DNA of 64,000 nt. Source: Thalassia testudinum (lineage: Eukaryota > Streptophyta > Magnoliopsida > Alismatales > Hydrocharitaceae). Below the pieces are notes generated by a model that saw only the letters and a program-made list of their open reading frames with translations, was not told where the DNA came from and did no database searches. This document shows positions 22,912 through 33,899 of the stretch, one piece after another; positions within the stretch are counted from its first letter, which is position 1; every line of letters starts with the position of its first letter. Location: assembly GCA_037157565.1 (NCBI GenBank), contig JAZHRO010000056.1:33541501-33605500 (forward strand). Direction: 5' to 3'. Both the position numbers and the translations under genes were made by a program.

Positions 22912-23344
22912 CATAGTCCCTTAGCAAAATTCTATGAATAAAACTGGTTATCTAAGTCGGATATAATCGTCAGGATGCCCTACTAAGCCGCATCTCTAGG
23001 AATCAGATGTTAATACCAACAATAGGCCTAGAGATACTCAAGTACCAGCCCAGATCCAGACCTAACTAGCATTCGCCTTAGTCTGCTGTGAGGGTTTCTA
23101 AGGCCTGCAGGAACTAACCTAAGGTTCAATGTACGCAGCAGTTAAAGCACCCGTACTTGAAATATGGTTAGTCCAGGTTCAGTTTGCCTGTGCATTTTGT
23201 AAGAGAGGGATATAGGAGATTTTTATTTGTGGAGACCTTTCTCTCTCTTTTTATTTTATACTTTTCCTTAAACCCATCCTTGGATTGGCTCTAAACATGG
23301 TCTGTATCAGATTCCTTGTCCCCACCATCAATCCTCGTAGGGTT

Positions 23345-23495
23345 CCTGGCAATCGATGCTTCGGGATAGCACCGCCCATGGAAACCCCTAGAACCATGGC
23401 TTTCGACACTTCAGGATAGTGCCGCCCATGGCATTCTGTAGCTAAATCCAGACCCTAGCAATCGAGATTTCGGGATAATCCCACCCATGGCATCT
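23345..23495 (-). repeat. Three-unit CCATGGGC repeat, element D copy
   Basis: Three imperfect units with a CCATGGGCGG-like core and CGAAA or CGAAG arms, spaced about 50-60 bp, matching the arrays in A and B. Confidence 0.6.
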
Positions 23496-24190
23496 GAACT
23501 AGCATAGGGTGTTTATGTGCCCCTGGTAGGATATTTAGATATCCTAGGAGACAAGCACCGAGGAGGTGATATGTTATTGCACATCTTCGAGGAGAATTTC
23601 CTACCTCTCCATGTTGGGAACTCATCCAAATCAACTTGTGTTTTCGAGCCGTTTCTAATCTAGATCTTAGGACCATTCTCAGAATAGATTATTGCCCTTT
23701 GGCATGATTTTATTATTTAAAGCACACTGAACCAGACTGTGTGTGATTTAGGTTACTTAAGTTATCGAGTCCTGTAAACCAAAGGTCAGTTAATGAGGCC
23801 GAATACTTCCTAAGCCTTAGACTTAATACACAAGCTTTGCATTTTCCCCAACCTCTTGAGGACTAATCAAGATCTTGACAAGTATGTGAGTGTTTAAATC
23901 TCATAACAGATCCAAGAGGCCTAAGGTCAGTATTCGCCACTAATCCCTTAAGTTTTAACCTTCCAGGTCTTAATTCATCATTTGATCCAATCTAGAAGTT
24001 AGGTAAGTTTCATATTACTTTGAAGGGACTCAATTTTTTTTCTTTATCCTTTTGCTCCTTTCTTTTCTTTTCAATTTTTCCTCTAAAATGGCTCTTCTTT
24101 TTCCACAACCTCCTTTTTTTTTGGAATATATAATTTTTTTGATGAAACCCTTTTTGTGAATTGATTCTCACGGTATTTTTCACATTAATA

Positions 24191-24226
24191 CCCCCCATGC
24201 CTACGATTTGCAATGTCCTCATTGTA
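24191..24226 (-). promoter_or_regulatory. Internal purine-tract motif, element D
   Basis: In element sense AATGAGGACATTGCAAA, then GTAGGCATGGGGGG. It lies about 300 bp after the pol stop and 1.3 kb before the true PPT. Confidence 0.65.
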
Positions 24227-24541
24227 AATTAAGTGGGTTCGAGTTCAGCTTAGATCGTGCATTAGAACAGGTTCAAAGGGTGGGTAGACGGGTCGGGATG
24301 ACTACTGCAGATGATTTCAAGCTCTGGTATGAGTACCAGAGGTGGAGTTGGCTATTCTGATGGACGAACCCTAAAGTATAATATGAGTTCAGCAAAGAGA
24401 TGTGTCAAAAGGGTTTTGGGTTTTTCAAAAGATGACAGGTTGCCTCCCGTTAAGCGCTGAGTTTAACGCCATCAGCTAGGTGCAATATGCTCAGGGAGAA
24501 TGGAGATCAAAGGATAATTCAGCGAAGTTCGTATCAATGAG

Positions 24542-25640
24542 TTAAATGAACGGCTTGAGTCGCTGGCCATTCACAAAGAAAGGTTTAGAATCAAGGCTGG
24601 GTTGACTTATTTCGATGGCTCCATTTTCAAAAACACGTCGGACAAGAAATGGTCCAATCCATTTTGATTGGAGCTTGCCTAGGAATAATTTGAGTTTGGC
24701 ATCAAAGAGTAGGACCTTCTGACCAGGATGGAAAGTCTTTCTAGATATGTGTTTGTCATGAAAAGCCTTTACCCGCACTTTATAAAATCATGAGTTCTCG
24801 TACGTGTCATTGCATAGTTCCTTGATCTCGCCCATTTGAACCTGACGATGAGTTCCAACCTTAAAAAGATCTAGATTGCACTTCCATACTACCCAATAAG
24901 CCTTGTGCTCCATTTCAACGGGGAGGTGACATGCCTTCCCATACACTAATCTGAATGGAGACATACCTAATTGGGTTTTGTGGGCAGTCCTATAAGCCCA
25001 CAAAGATTCCGAAAGTCGGGTCAACCAATCTTTCCTATCAGGTCAGACAATGACCTGAAGGATTTTCTTGATCTCCCGATTAGACAATTCAACCAATCCA
25101 TTGGTTTAGGGGTGATAAGGAGTCGAGATTCGGTGCTACACCCCATACTTGGTCATCAGGGATCTGAACTATGCATTTGTAAAATGGGTCCCTCCATCAG
25201 AGATAATGGCACGTGGGACACCAAACTGAGAAAAGATGTGCTGATGAATAAACTTGATTACCACCTTATGATCATTGGTTCAGGTTGGGATAGCTTCAAT
25301 CCATTTAGACATGTAGTCTGCAGCAAGGAGAATGTATTCAAAGCCGTCCGATTTAGGGAAGGGGCCCATAAAATTAATCCCCCATATATCAAAGATTTCG
25401 CACATGAGAATCGGCTGTAAAGGTATCATATCACAGTGGCTCATGTTGCCCAAGGTCTGGCAACGAGTGCATGCCTTATAGTAAAAGTGTGCATCCTTGA
25501 AGATCATGGGCCAATAAAAGCCACACTGGAGGACTTTAGCTGTAGTTTTATGTTCAGAGAAGTGTCTACCGTAGGCCTGGTCATGGCAGAAGGACAGAAT
25601 GTCCTGAATTTCCGCTTCTAGGATGTATCGTCTGATGATT
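24542..25640 (-). pseudogene. pol: Integrase of element D (catalytic D1 replaced by N)
   Basis: Zinc finger residues are readable: [12 protein letters not shown], then ACTRCQ about 30 residues on (near 25470). The core begins [13 protein letters not shown]; the codon for the first catalytic Asp is AAT, Asn (25373-25375). ISDGG (second Asp) and VELSNREIK (Glu) are kept. [34 protein letters not shown] follows, then a C-terminal SH3-like stretch (GQKVLLFDAKLKLFLGKL, SKWIGPFLV, NGQRLKPFI) ending at 24542. Stops and a frameshift near 24780-25060 break it. Confidence 0.87.
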
Positions 25641-27240
25641 TGATCAACACCAATGCGAAAGAGGTACAGGTCTTCCTAGATGTAGTACTTGGCATCAGGT
25701 AGCAACTTGTCCTTCTTAGCCTTCGGCCAATCAGACGTGATTTGATGTGACGCGAAGTAGTTAACCAAACTAGCATACCAGGGAAGTCTTGCACCTATAG
25801 TCAGGAGGTGCTCATCAGGAATGTGTTTTGTTATTGGTCCGGAAGGGTCGATGATATCAGAAGGAAGGTGGGACAAGTGATCAGCTACCACGTTCTATTT
25901 TCCCGCCTTGCGGAAAATCTCGAGGTTGAATTCTTGCAATAGCAAGATCCAGTGGATTAGTTGAGGTTTCGTGTCCTTCTTCACAAGGAGGTGCCTCACT
26001 GTAGTGTGATCTGAGTATATGATAACACGGGAACCCAAAAGATAGGATCGAAATTTTTCTAGGTTAAATACTACAGTTAGCAGCTCTTTCTCAATAACTG
26101 TGTAGTTACACTGAGCCTCGTCAAGTGTCTTGCTAGCGTAGTGATGACCAAAGGTTTCCCGTCTATTTTCTACCCAACCACCGCACCCACTGCATAGTTA
26201 GACGCATCGCACATGATCTCAAAGGGTAGAGACTAGTTAAGGGATTGCAGGATTGGTGCTTGAGTGACTCGGTCACGTAGGCTCTCAAATGCATGAGTGC
26301 ACTCCTTGGTGATTTCAAAGGGGACGTCCTTTGAAAGAAGATTAGTCAAGGGCAAGCGATTTTTGAGAAATCGGGAATGAATCGACAGTAAAAACCGACG
26401 TGTCCTAGAAAAGATCGGATGTCCTTGACTGAGCTAAGAGTGGGTAGTTCGGAAATCAAATTAACCTTAGCTCGATCAACCTGGATGCCCTTTTCAGAAA
26501 CAAGATGTCCCAGGAAAATTCCCTCAGGAACCATGAAATGACTCTTTTCCCAGGAAAGAACCAAATTCACAACAATGCAACGCCTGAGGATCTGGACCAA
26601 GTGTAGGAGGCAATCATCCAAAGATTCCCCAAATACTGAGAAGTCATCCATGAAGACTTCAAGGTATTCACCTACCATATTTGAGAATATGGCAAGCATG
26701 CACCACTGAAAAGTGGTGGGTGCATTGCAAAGACCGAACAATATCCTACGGAATGCGTACGTCCCGAAGGGGAAAGTGAAAGTAGTCTTCTCTTGGTCCT
26801 CATGATAGATTTCCACCTAGTTATAATTGGAGTACCCATCCAAGAAGAAAAAGAATCAATTCCCTGCCAATTTCTCAAGTATCTGATCAATAAATGGTAG
26901 TGGGAATGATCCTTTTTCGTGGAGTCATTCAATCTTTGGTAATCAATACAGACTCTCCATGAGTTTCCTATACAGGTCAGTATAGCCTCATCGATTTCAG
27001 TCATAATGACGGTGAGTCCTGCCTTTTTGGGCACAACTTGGATTGGGCTCACCCAACGATTGTCGAAGATCAGGTATATGATACCTACTTCTAACCACCT
27101 GATGATCTCCTTTTTCACGACATCTTGCAGGTTTGGATTCAGCCGTCTTTGCATTTCACGGGATGGTTGTGAGCCCTCTTCGGTGTAGATGTGATGCGAG
27201 CAATATGAGGGGCTGATACCAGTCAAGTCATCGAGAGTCC
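25641..27240 (-). pseudogene. pol: Reverse transcriptase and RNase H of element D
   Basis: RT motifs: REMQRRLNPNLQDVVKKEI, WVSPIQVVPKKAG, SWRVCIDYQRLN, then a frameshift near 26910. In the following frame come FTFPFGTYAFRRILFGLCNAPTTFQ and the FMDDFSVFGESL catalytic box, then LSWEKSHFMVPEGIFLGHLVSEKG and SFLGHVGFYCRFIPDFSKIA. RNase H follows with stops, ending in VADHLSHLP near 25870. Function as for element G. A TAG near 26820 and other stops show decay. Confidence 0.87.
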
Positions 27241-27502
27241 ACCCAATGGCTCTCCGATGCTGCTAGAGGACAGAAATCAAGCGAGTTTCCTGATCAAAGG
27301 TAAGGCAGGAATTGATGATCATAGGAAACGTCTAATTTGATCCCAGGAAGACATATTTGAGATGGTCATGGAGGGGTTTCAACTCCATGACTGGATTATC
27401 AACAGCAATGGGCGATTCATGGTGGGTTTCAGAAGTAAAGGTAGGACCTGTAGGTGTGTCTAGGTCTGGTCTAAACTCCTCTAACTGCAGGGTGTGATAC
27501 TC

Positions 27503-28165
27503 TTATGGTTGAATATCATAAATAAGTGGGTTTTCCTCAACAAAGGGCTCTTCAACCACGAATTCGATATCACAGATCTGCCCAATAACCCCACAATTAA
27601 TTTCTTTTTTGGCCTTAAGGATATCAATCTTTAGTGTCTTGTTCCCAAATTTTAACTCAATTTTGCCCTCTTCACAATTGATATTGGCCCTAGCTGTTGC
27701 CAGAAAAGGTCTCCCTAAAATGATTGGTGTTTTCTTCAAATTCTCAAGAGCATCCATGTCTAAGACTATGAAATCCACAAGAAAGTAAAAATCACGTACC
27801 CTAACTATGACATCCTTGAGAATTCCTTTCAATGACTTAATAGATCGATTAACCAACTGCAAAGTCATCTCTATTGATTTTAGCTCAGATTCTTCAAAGT
27901 GGTCTAGTAGGGATGTGGGTATCAAATTTATGGAAGCTCCTAGGTCCAATAAGGCTTTGTCAAACTGTATTTCACTGATAGCACAGGACATCAGAGGGCT
28001 ACCTGGGTCTTTTGCCTTAGGTGGGAGTTTGCTCAAAATGATGGAGCTGGCTTGCTCCGACAGTATGATCAGGTTCCCACCTTTGGTTCGCAGCATACAC
28101 TTTGGTGTACATACATCTTTCAGGAATATTGCGTAAGCCTGTACATGGTGCATTGCATCTATCAA
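27503..28165 (-). pseudogene. pol: Protease region of element D pol
   Basis: Open frame of 220 residues. The N-terminal part matches the linker after gag (IDAMHHVQAYAIFLKDVCT). The protease active site is ALLDLGASINLIP (about residues 69-81), followed by RDFYFLVDFIVLDM and TPIILGRPFLATARANINC. The start shown is only the first in-frame start-like codon; in the living element this was internal to gag-pol. This domain carries no visible lesion. Confidence 0.85.
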
Positions 28166-28429
28166 GGGGATGTTTATTTGGACCTACTCGAAGAGCTTGA
28201 CCAGGTCCTCCTCAAGTGCCATGGGTTTGGTTTTCTTCTTTCCCTTATTCAAGGCCTCAGGAAATGGGACCTCAGATGGTTCCTCTAGAATTGGCTCAGG
28301 CTCTTTATCAGGGATGGGCGTGTCCTGGATAACCAATCTACGGTTAGGGTCTACAGTCTCAAGCGAGTTGTGGCGAGGAAGAGGTGGGTCTTGTGTTGCT
28401 TTGCCACTACGGGTGGTGATGGAGTTTAA

Positions 28430-30170
28430 TCATGCCTGACTCTGGTTTGGGCTAGGGAGGATAGGTGTCTGCTGCTGAAACCCAGAATAAGAGGTTAAAG
28501 CACTCATCCCATCAGGGCATGGAGTAGAATGGGCCTGATAGACAAAGTGGGCTTGGCCTTGATTTGGATTCATAACATGCCTCTGGTTCGGCACGTTATT
28601 TGGATTCGAGAGAGGCTGAGAAGGGAATGCACTTGGCTGGTGAGCACTTGCCAGCTGGGTCAATTGATTTCATAGCTCAGAGATCTCTTCTTTATGTTGT
28701 TTTTGCATGTCAACCAAGGTCTAGAGAATCAAAGATGTCTAATCTTCCTTAGGTGGTCCAGATTGGAAATTTTGATTGGGCCTTGGTTGAGTGGGATGAT
28801 AGGGATGCGGGTTTTGTGGTCGTGGTTGGAATTGAGGTCTTGGATTTGGGTTATTTCCCGACCATGGAAAGTTTGGATGATTACACCATTCATGATTGTA
28901 GGTATTAGAGAAGGGATTGATTTGGATGGCGTGGAGATCCTCGCAGGTCTGCGGATTCCCAAAATAATCAGGGTACGAGGGTTCAGAGCTCCCCCAACTG
29001 TGGTAGGTTGCCTTGGAGTTGCCTCCAAAATCATAATCAGGCGGGGGTGGATACGTATCCATCCCCAGAGAGTGGTAGATATTGTGTGCAGCTTCCCTAC
29101 CTGAGGGTGGGTGTGTATATGTGCTTTGTGGTGCAAAGGTGGTCTTGTGTAGATGTCGAGTGATGTCGCCCACCTTCTTCTCAATGATGGAGACCTTATC
29201 CAATTGAATGGCTACCAACTCCAAGTCAATGGATGTGGAAAGGCCTCAAGATTCATGTAGCCCCCGATTTTTTGTCAAAGCACGGGTGGACGTCTGGTCG
29301 TACGCACCCAGTGACTCATTGTTTAGGGAGTTCTCGCACATGTTCTCGAGAATTCCCTAAATTTTGTCTTCATGCTGACCCATGATGCTGCCAGCACAGT
29401 TTGCATTGACAAATAACTTGATGTCATCACGGAGCCTGTGGTAAAAGGATTGGACTTGTTCCCACTTTGGGACTCCATGATGGGGGCATTTACGCATGAG
29501 ATCCAGAAAATGATTTCATGCCTCGTGTAGAGATTCTCCCACTTCTTGGGAGAAGTGCGTGATTTGGTGCTGCATAGCATTTGTGCGACCAATGGGATAG
29601 AATTTATTGCAGGAAGGTGATTTAAAGTTCTTCCCATGTGTTGATCGCATGTGGATAAGTTTGAAACCAGTAGGCAGCTTTGTCGACCAGAGAGAAAGAG
29701 AAGATCTTTAAGAGCAAGCTGCCTCAATTCTGCATGTCTGCTTCGAAGGCGTGGGCCAGATGCTTTAGATTCTTGATGTGTTGGAAAGGATCCTCAGAGT
29801 TCAAGCCATGGAATTTTGGAGTCATGTGAAGCATACCAAGCTTGAGCTCCACCTCGGGTCCTCTTGCAGGGATATTGATTTGTGGTTCGATTTCCACTGC
29901 CGTGAGATTGTAGTGATCTCACATTTGAGGACGCGGCGGTGGGTTGATGAAGGCATTGATCTGATCTCTAAAATCAAAGAATTGTTGTGGTTCAAAGTTA
30001 GGTCATTCTGGTCGATCCATGGTTGTGATTGGACATTTGGGCTTAGAATTAGAGGAAATGTCAATCTGGTCGGGTGGTTGCACAAACAAAGAAGTCGAGG
30101 CCTGGCCTCAATGAGAGTGAATAGCTAATGGAGGCCTCAAGGGTGGTCTTCGAGACCTCCTCCCAAACAT
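28430..30170 (-). pseudogene. gag: gag of element D (no zinc knuckle seen)
   Basis: Begins at ATG 30170-30168 (MFGRRSRRPPLRPP), matching the gag start of E. The core contains PKFHGLNSEDPFQHIKNLKHLA and FSFSLVDKAAYWF, then W-EEL in broken frames. The C-terminal part (28739-29224) is rich in Y, P, N and H with NPFSNTYNHEWCNHPNFPW, then MTQLASAHQP and a GFQQQTPILPSPNQ segment near 28450. The CX2CX4HX4C knuckle seen in G is not visible where it would be expected, just before NPFSNTY. Stops at about 30110, 30000, 29330 and a frameshift around 29600 inactivate it. Confidence 0.82.
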
Positions 30171-30204
30171 GCACCGATGGAGAAGACGAGGGATAGAAGC
30201 TGTG

Positions 30205-30440
30205 ATGGACCCAATCAAGACACCCAAATATCTTTGGATGACTATAGAGGTTCGGTGCAGATGATACCCCTAGATCAGAAAGTCATCCACCTGAGAATTA
30301 CCTAGGCAGCCAGGAAGGGAGAGTCCTGCAAAGACCCCTACACGGTAGAGCATCCCCACGGGTTACAGGGTTTCCCCCACCTGACCTTCCTTGTCACTAA
30401 GGGTCCAGGTAGACCAGAATGGTGACTTAACCTCTTAAGT
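30205..30440 (-). other. Conserved leader block, element D copy
   Basis: Strongly similar to 3180-3420 (A), 39299-39540 (B) and 62645-62880 (E). Here it sits just upstream of a gag start, whereas in A and B it precedes the acidic frame. Confidence 0.75.
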
Positions 30441-30826
30441 CTACCAGTTTTAAGTTAAGAGCAAGGGTGCTTATGATTTCACTTGAACTTTTAAGATAAT
30501 TTTGTGAGTGGTGACCTAATTTGAAGATTGGTTGACCCCGCAAGGTGGGTCAACTTCACCTGATTTGTCCTTGCTTATTAGGTCCCGCTTTTTAGGATTC
30601 AAGTGAGATTTAGAGCTTGATTCTTAGGGTTTATTTATTTAGGTAAGTTCAATCAAGGCATAGGACACACATAATTTGGGAAGATTGATTCTTATTTTAA
30701 GCAAGTGTGTCTCTAAAACCCTAGAATGGAAACACTAATTGGCTCTTAATTGGTCAATCAATTAATTCCATCCAAATTTGGTACCTAGGGCTCAAGCAAG
30801 AAGGTGATAGCCCTAGATACCTTAAA
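30441..30826 (-). other. Remaining leader of element D up to the truncation
   Basis: Similar to 62250-62640 of E in reverse, including GATAGCCCTAGATACC. Similarity ends at about 30826, marking the 5' truncation. Confidence 0.65.
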
Positions 30827-31794
30827 CCCTACCACTCTCCTATATCTTGCTCTTATGGATCCATCAGAAAGCATGGCTGTCAGCTTTGCCTAACTCTCTT
30901 TAATACTTTCCACTTCCTCCTATAACATCAAGCCCACAGATAATTCAGCTAACCTGAAGCCCAAGACCCCTATACTTCTTCTAAATCCATTATAACATAG
31001 GAGAGAGCACTTGTTCTAGTTTTGTCTAGAATGAGTTTAGATTGTTTGCACTCCAGCAGTGCAATGAGTCTGATCCATTGGATTAAAATCCAACGTATGG
31101 ACTAGTATATGTAAATAAGTATATAGATATAATCAAATGAAAATAAGTGTTGTGACTATCATCTTAAGCCCATAATTTAAAGTGGTCAAATAAGGTTATT
31201 ATTTTTTAGATGGGCTAAAATGCAAGAGGATTAGTGTGGTTATGTTTATATATGTGCAGAGACCTATTTGTGATTAACACTCCTCGATGGGTGGAAGTGA
31301 AAATCACCAATGCAATTAGTGTGATCAATTGCATTATTACTAAGGGTTATGGCACCCATCTGAACCACCACTCACTAATTCTTAGGCAATCACCCCCATC
31401 GTGACCTAGAGAAGAAGAAAAGAGACCTCTAATGAGAAGAAGTAGGATAGCTAGAGAAGAAAATCATCTTCTTCTAGTGCAGTCCATTAGGATCCAAGGT
31501 GGGATCTGTTGGAAGACCTCTAACCATAGCCATTTGTTTTACTTAGAAGATGAGAATAGGTATGATGTTCTATTGTAGATAAAACTTAGGTTAAATGTCT
31601 TTACATGATGCCAAAGAAACAAGGTAACTTAATATGTTTATATATTGATGCTTTAGCTTTGTGCATAGATTTATATTTCATCACTTTGTTCAAATATTTT
31701 GCTAAAGTTTAGAATGTAGATTAACAAAAGATTAAAGGTCATTTCGTATCCTTGAAAACTCAGAAACACATTCTGTAACCGTTGTAAGCACCAT

Positions 31795-32370
31795 TACTCA
31801 TGGTGAGTATCAGTACTCATGCACTATAGTTTTTGGACCCTTAAGTGTACTGTAGGTTGCTAGTATCAGTACTCTTCATGAGTACCGGTATATGCAAGCT
31901 ACAGATCAGCTCCAGGTCATCTTAAGTCCAAAACTGGGACTTACACATACCTGTACTCATGATGAGTACCGGTACACATGAGTCCCAGGTTAGGTTCTAG
32001 ACTTGAAGCCATTAGGACCTATAGCTTACAAGTACCGGTACTGGCCACTAATACTGATACTAGTAAGCTACAAGCAAAGTATGCAGTACTCAACAAGTAC
32101 TGATACTCTTCATGAGTACTGGTACTCGTTGAGATCAGTTTGTTCCTGGAGTGATACCAATACCTTATGTGTACCGATACCTATTACAAGTACCGATACA
32201 CTATGAGTACTGGATGAGTACTCATCTGAGCTTGAGATCCAAATAGTAAGTTATACTTCTTTGGATATGGAACTCAAAACAGTATGGCCTGGATACCGAT
32301 ACTGGTCAACCAGTACCGGTACTCCTTATATGGGATACCGGTACTGGTACACCAGTATTGATACCCATTT
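31795..32370. repeat. Cluster of GTACCGGTAC-type dyads
   Basis: At least a dozen variants of AGTACCGGTACT / GAGTACTGGTACTC / TACTCATGAGTAC within 580 bp, unevenly spaced and many self-complementary. Not a strict tandem array. Confidence 0.7.
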
Positions 32371-33043
32371 AGATATAAGCTCAGTTGGGATTAATTGTTG
32401 TTTAGGTCCATCCTAAGTTGAAGGTGGGTTAATTACAGATAGGCCCTTAAGTTTTATATAACATGATCACTACACCCATTCGACATGGTTAGCAACTGGG
32501 TCACAACTGAACTTGTAAACAATCTCATAGTATAAGTTGGATTGTTTATAACTCATCAACTTGTTTATGCATTCAATTTATGCCATGTATGATGTAGCCA
32601 TGCATTTAAGCTGTAGAAAACATCAAAAGTACAAATCACAAACCATATACATGTTTGCTAATGTAATCAATTACTTCAGCACAATTCTTTTTTAGTACAA
32701 AAACTTTATATTTCCCAATTGCAACAATCAAAAGCATGTAGAATCTTCCCAATAAAATCCAACGCACTAAATTTTTTTGAAAAGAAAAATCCAACTTAAG
32801 AACTTGGAGTTGGTGAATTGAAGTTGACCATTAATTATTGAAAGAATGCCATGACCACCTAAGAATGCCTATGAATTCAGATTTGGAGAAGAACAAGATT
32901 GAGATGTTTTCAAACTAGGGATTTGGGGCAATGTGGTAATGATAGGAGGTAGTAATTGGAATTTGCATTGCTAATCATAGTTCTGGCATACGAGTGAATA
33001 TCTTTTCTTATCAAAAGTACAAATCTACATACTATATTGAGAA

Positions 33044-33180
33044 TGAATGGGGGTGTGCTCCCAACTTTTGTTTCTGTATTGTGTTTATAATTTTGTTCTT
33101 GTATATCTTTTCTTCTATACATGATTTGGGAAAATTTCAATAATATAGAGGAAATTCTGTCAAAATTTTTATGGATGCTT
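33044..33180 (+). repeat. Direct repeat, copy 1 (pair with 33742-33878)
   Basis: Both copies share GGGGTGTGC, TTTCTGTATT-like, ATTTGGGAAAA and AATAATATAGAGGAAA segments in the same order at a spacing of 698 bp. The interval holds a CA-rich stretch, suggesting a tandem segmental duplication or two exon-flanking segments. Confidence 0.7.
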
Positions 33181-33255
33181 GATTCTTGGGGGGATTGTAG
33201 TAGTTAGATTGTAGTAGTACAACATTTTCTTCTTTTATTTTAGGTATTTTTCTTT

Positions 33256-33650
33256 CAACGCCACCTTCACCTCACTCCACTTACACAACCACCACCTTAA
33301 CTACTCACTCCATATCACATAGCCACCACCTTCACTATTCACTACAGTTACACACACACACACACTCATAACCACACACCACCACCCATCACTGTCACCT
33401 TACCATCATATCACATTCACCTTATGCCATATCACACAGCCACCTTCACCTACATTCATATCACACAGCCACCACCTTCACTACTCAATCCATGCCACCT
33501 TCACCTCACTCCACTTACACATTCACAAACACTCCATATCACACAACCACGCATCACGTCCACTACTTACTGCAATTACACACATATACTACATCACCCA
33601 CTTACCCTCCTAGTTACACCATTACCCATGTACCACCTTCCATACACAGT
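33256..33650 (+). repeat. ACC/CA-rich degenerate tandem repeat
   Basis: Recurring phrases such as CCACCTTCACC, CATATCACACA and CACTCCACTTACACA, plus a (CA)n run at 33350-33364. The open frames through it are low-complexity and not credible proteins. Confidence 0.75.
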
Positions 33651-33741
33651 CTATATGATGCAAATGGAAAGAGATCTGAAAATTTACTTGTTTGATGCTA
33701 TAATATGGTGTATATCTTCTCTTCTATATTATTACACGTGA

Positions 33742-33878
33742 GATTGAATGGGGGGTGTGCCTCCAAATTTTGATTCTGTATTATGTGTTTATAATTCTTT
33801 TCTTGTTTATATCTTCTATACAGGATTTGGGAAAAATTCAATAATATAGAGGAAACTCTACCAAAATTTTTGTAGATA
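33742..33878 (+). repeat. Direct repeat, copy 2 (pair with 33044-33180)
   Basis: Second copy of the 137-bp segment, immediately upstream of the CACTA accessory coding region. Confidence 0.7.
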
Positions 33879-33899
33879 TTTTAATATTTATTGCTAATT

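Larger units (their letters stand above)
22912..24541 (-). other. 3' noncoding region of element D
   Basis: Homologous in blocks to 1-1413 (A) and 41297-42904 (B), and at 23030-23290 to F (58980-59243). It includes the three-unit CCATGGGC repeat (23345-23495), a T-rich tract (24025-24180) and the internal purine motif (24191-24226). No protein-coding frame is conserved. Confidence 0.75.
20323..30826 (-). mobile_element. Element D: decayed gag-pol Ty3/Gypsy retrotransposon, 5'-truncated
   Basis: On the minus strand, from right to left: leader, gag, protease, RT/RNase H, integrase, internal purine motif, 3' noncoding region, PPT and 3' LTR. It is Athila/Tat-like in pol and belongs with E and F by leader and LTR layout. 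Similarity to the E leader stops at about 30826, roughly 300 bp before the PBS position; no PBS or 5' LTR follows. Stops and frameshifts throughout make it inactive. Confidence 0.86.
30827..33899. other. Unassigned region with repeats
   Basis: AT-rich sequence without a recognised gene. It holds a GTACCGGTAC-rich stretch (31795-32370), a CA/ACC-rich stretch (33256-33650) and a direct repeat (33044-33180 and 33742-33878). It could include interior parts of the CACTA relic that follows. Confidence 0.4.

Noticed and set aside
24971..25420. 149-residue plus-strand open frame
   Set aside because: It is the antisense of the integrase domain of element D.
33424..33741. Open frame of 105 residues in the CA-rich stretch
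   Set aside because: Low-complexity translation of the degenerate ACC/CA repeat; two overlapping frames are equally open.
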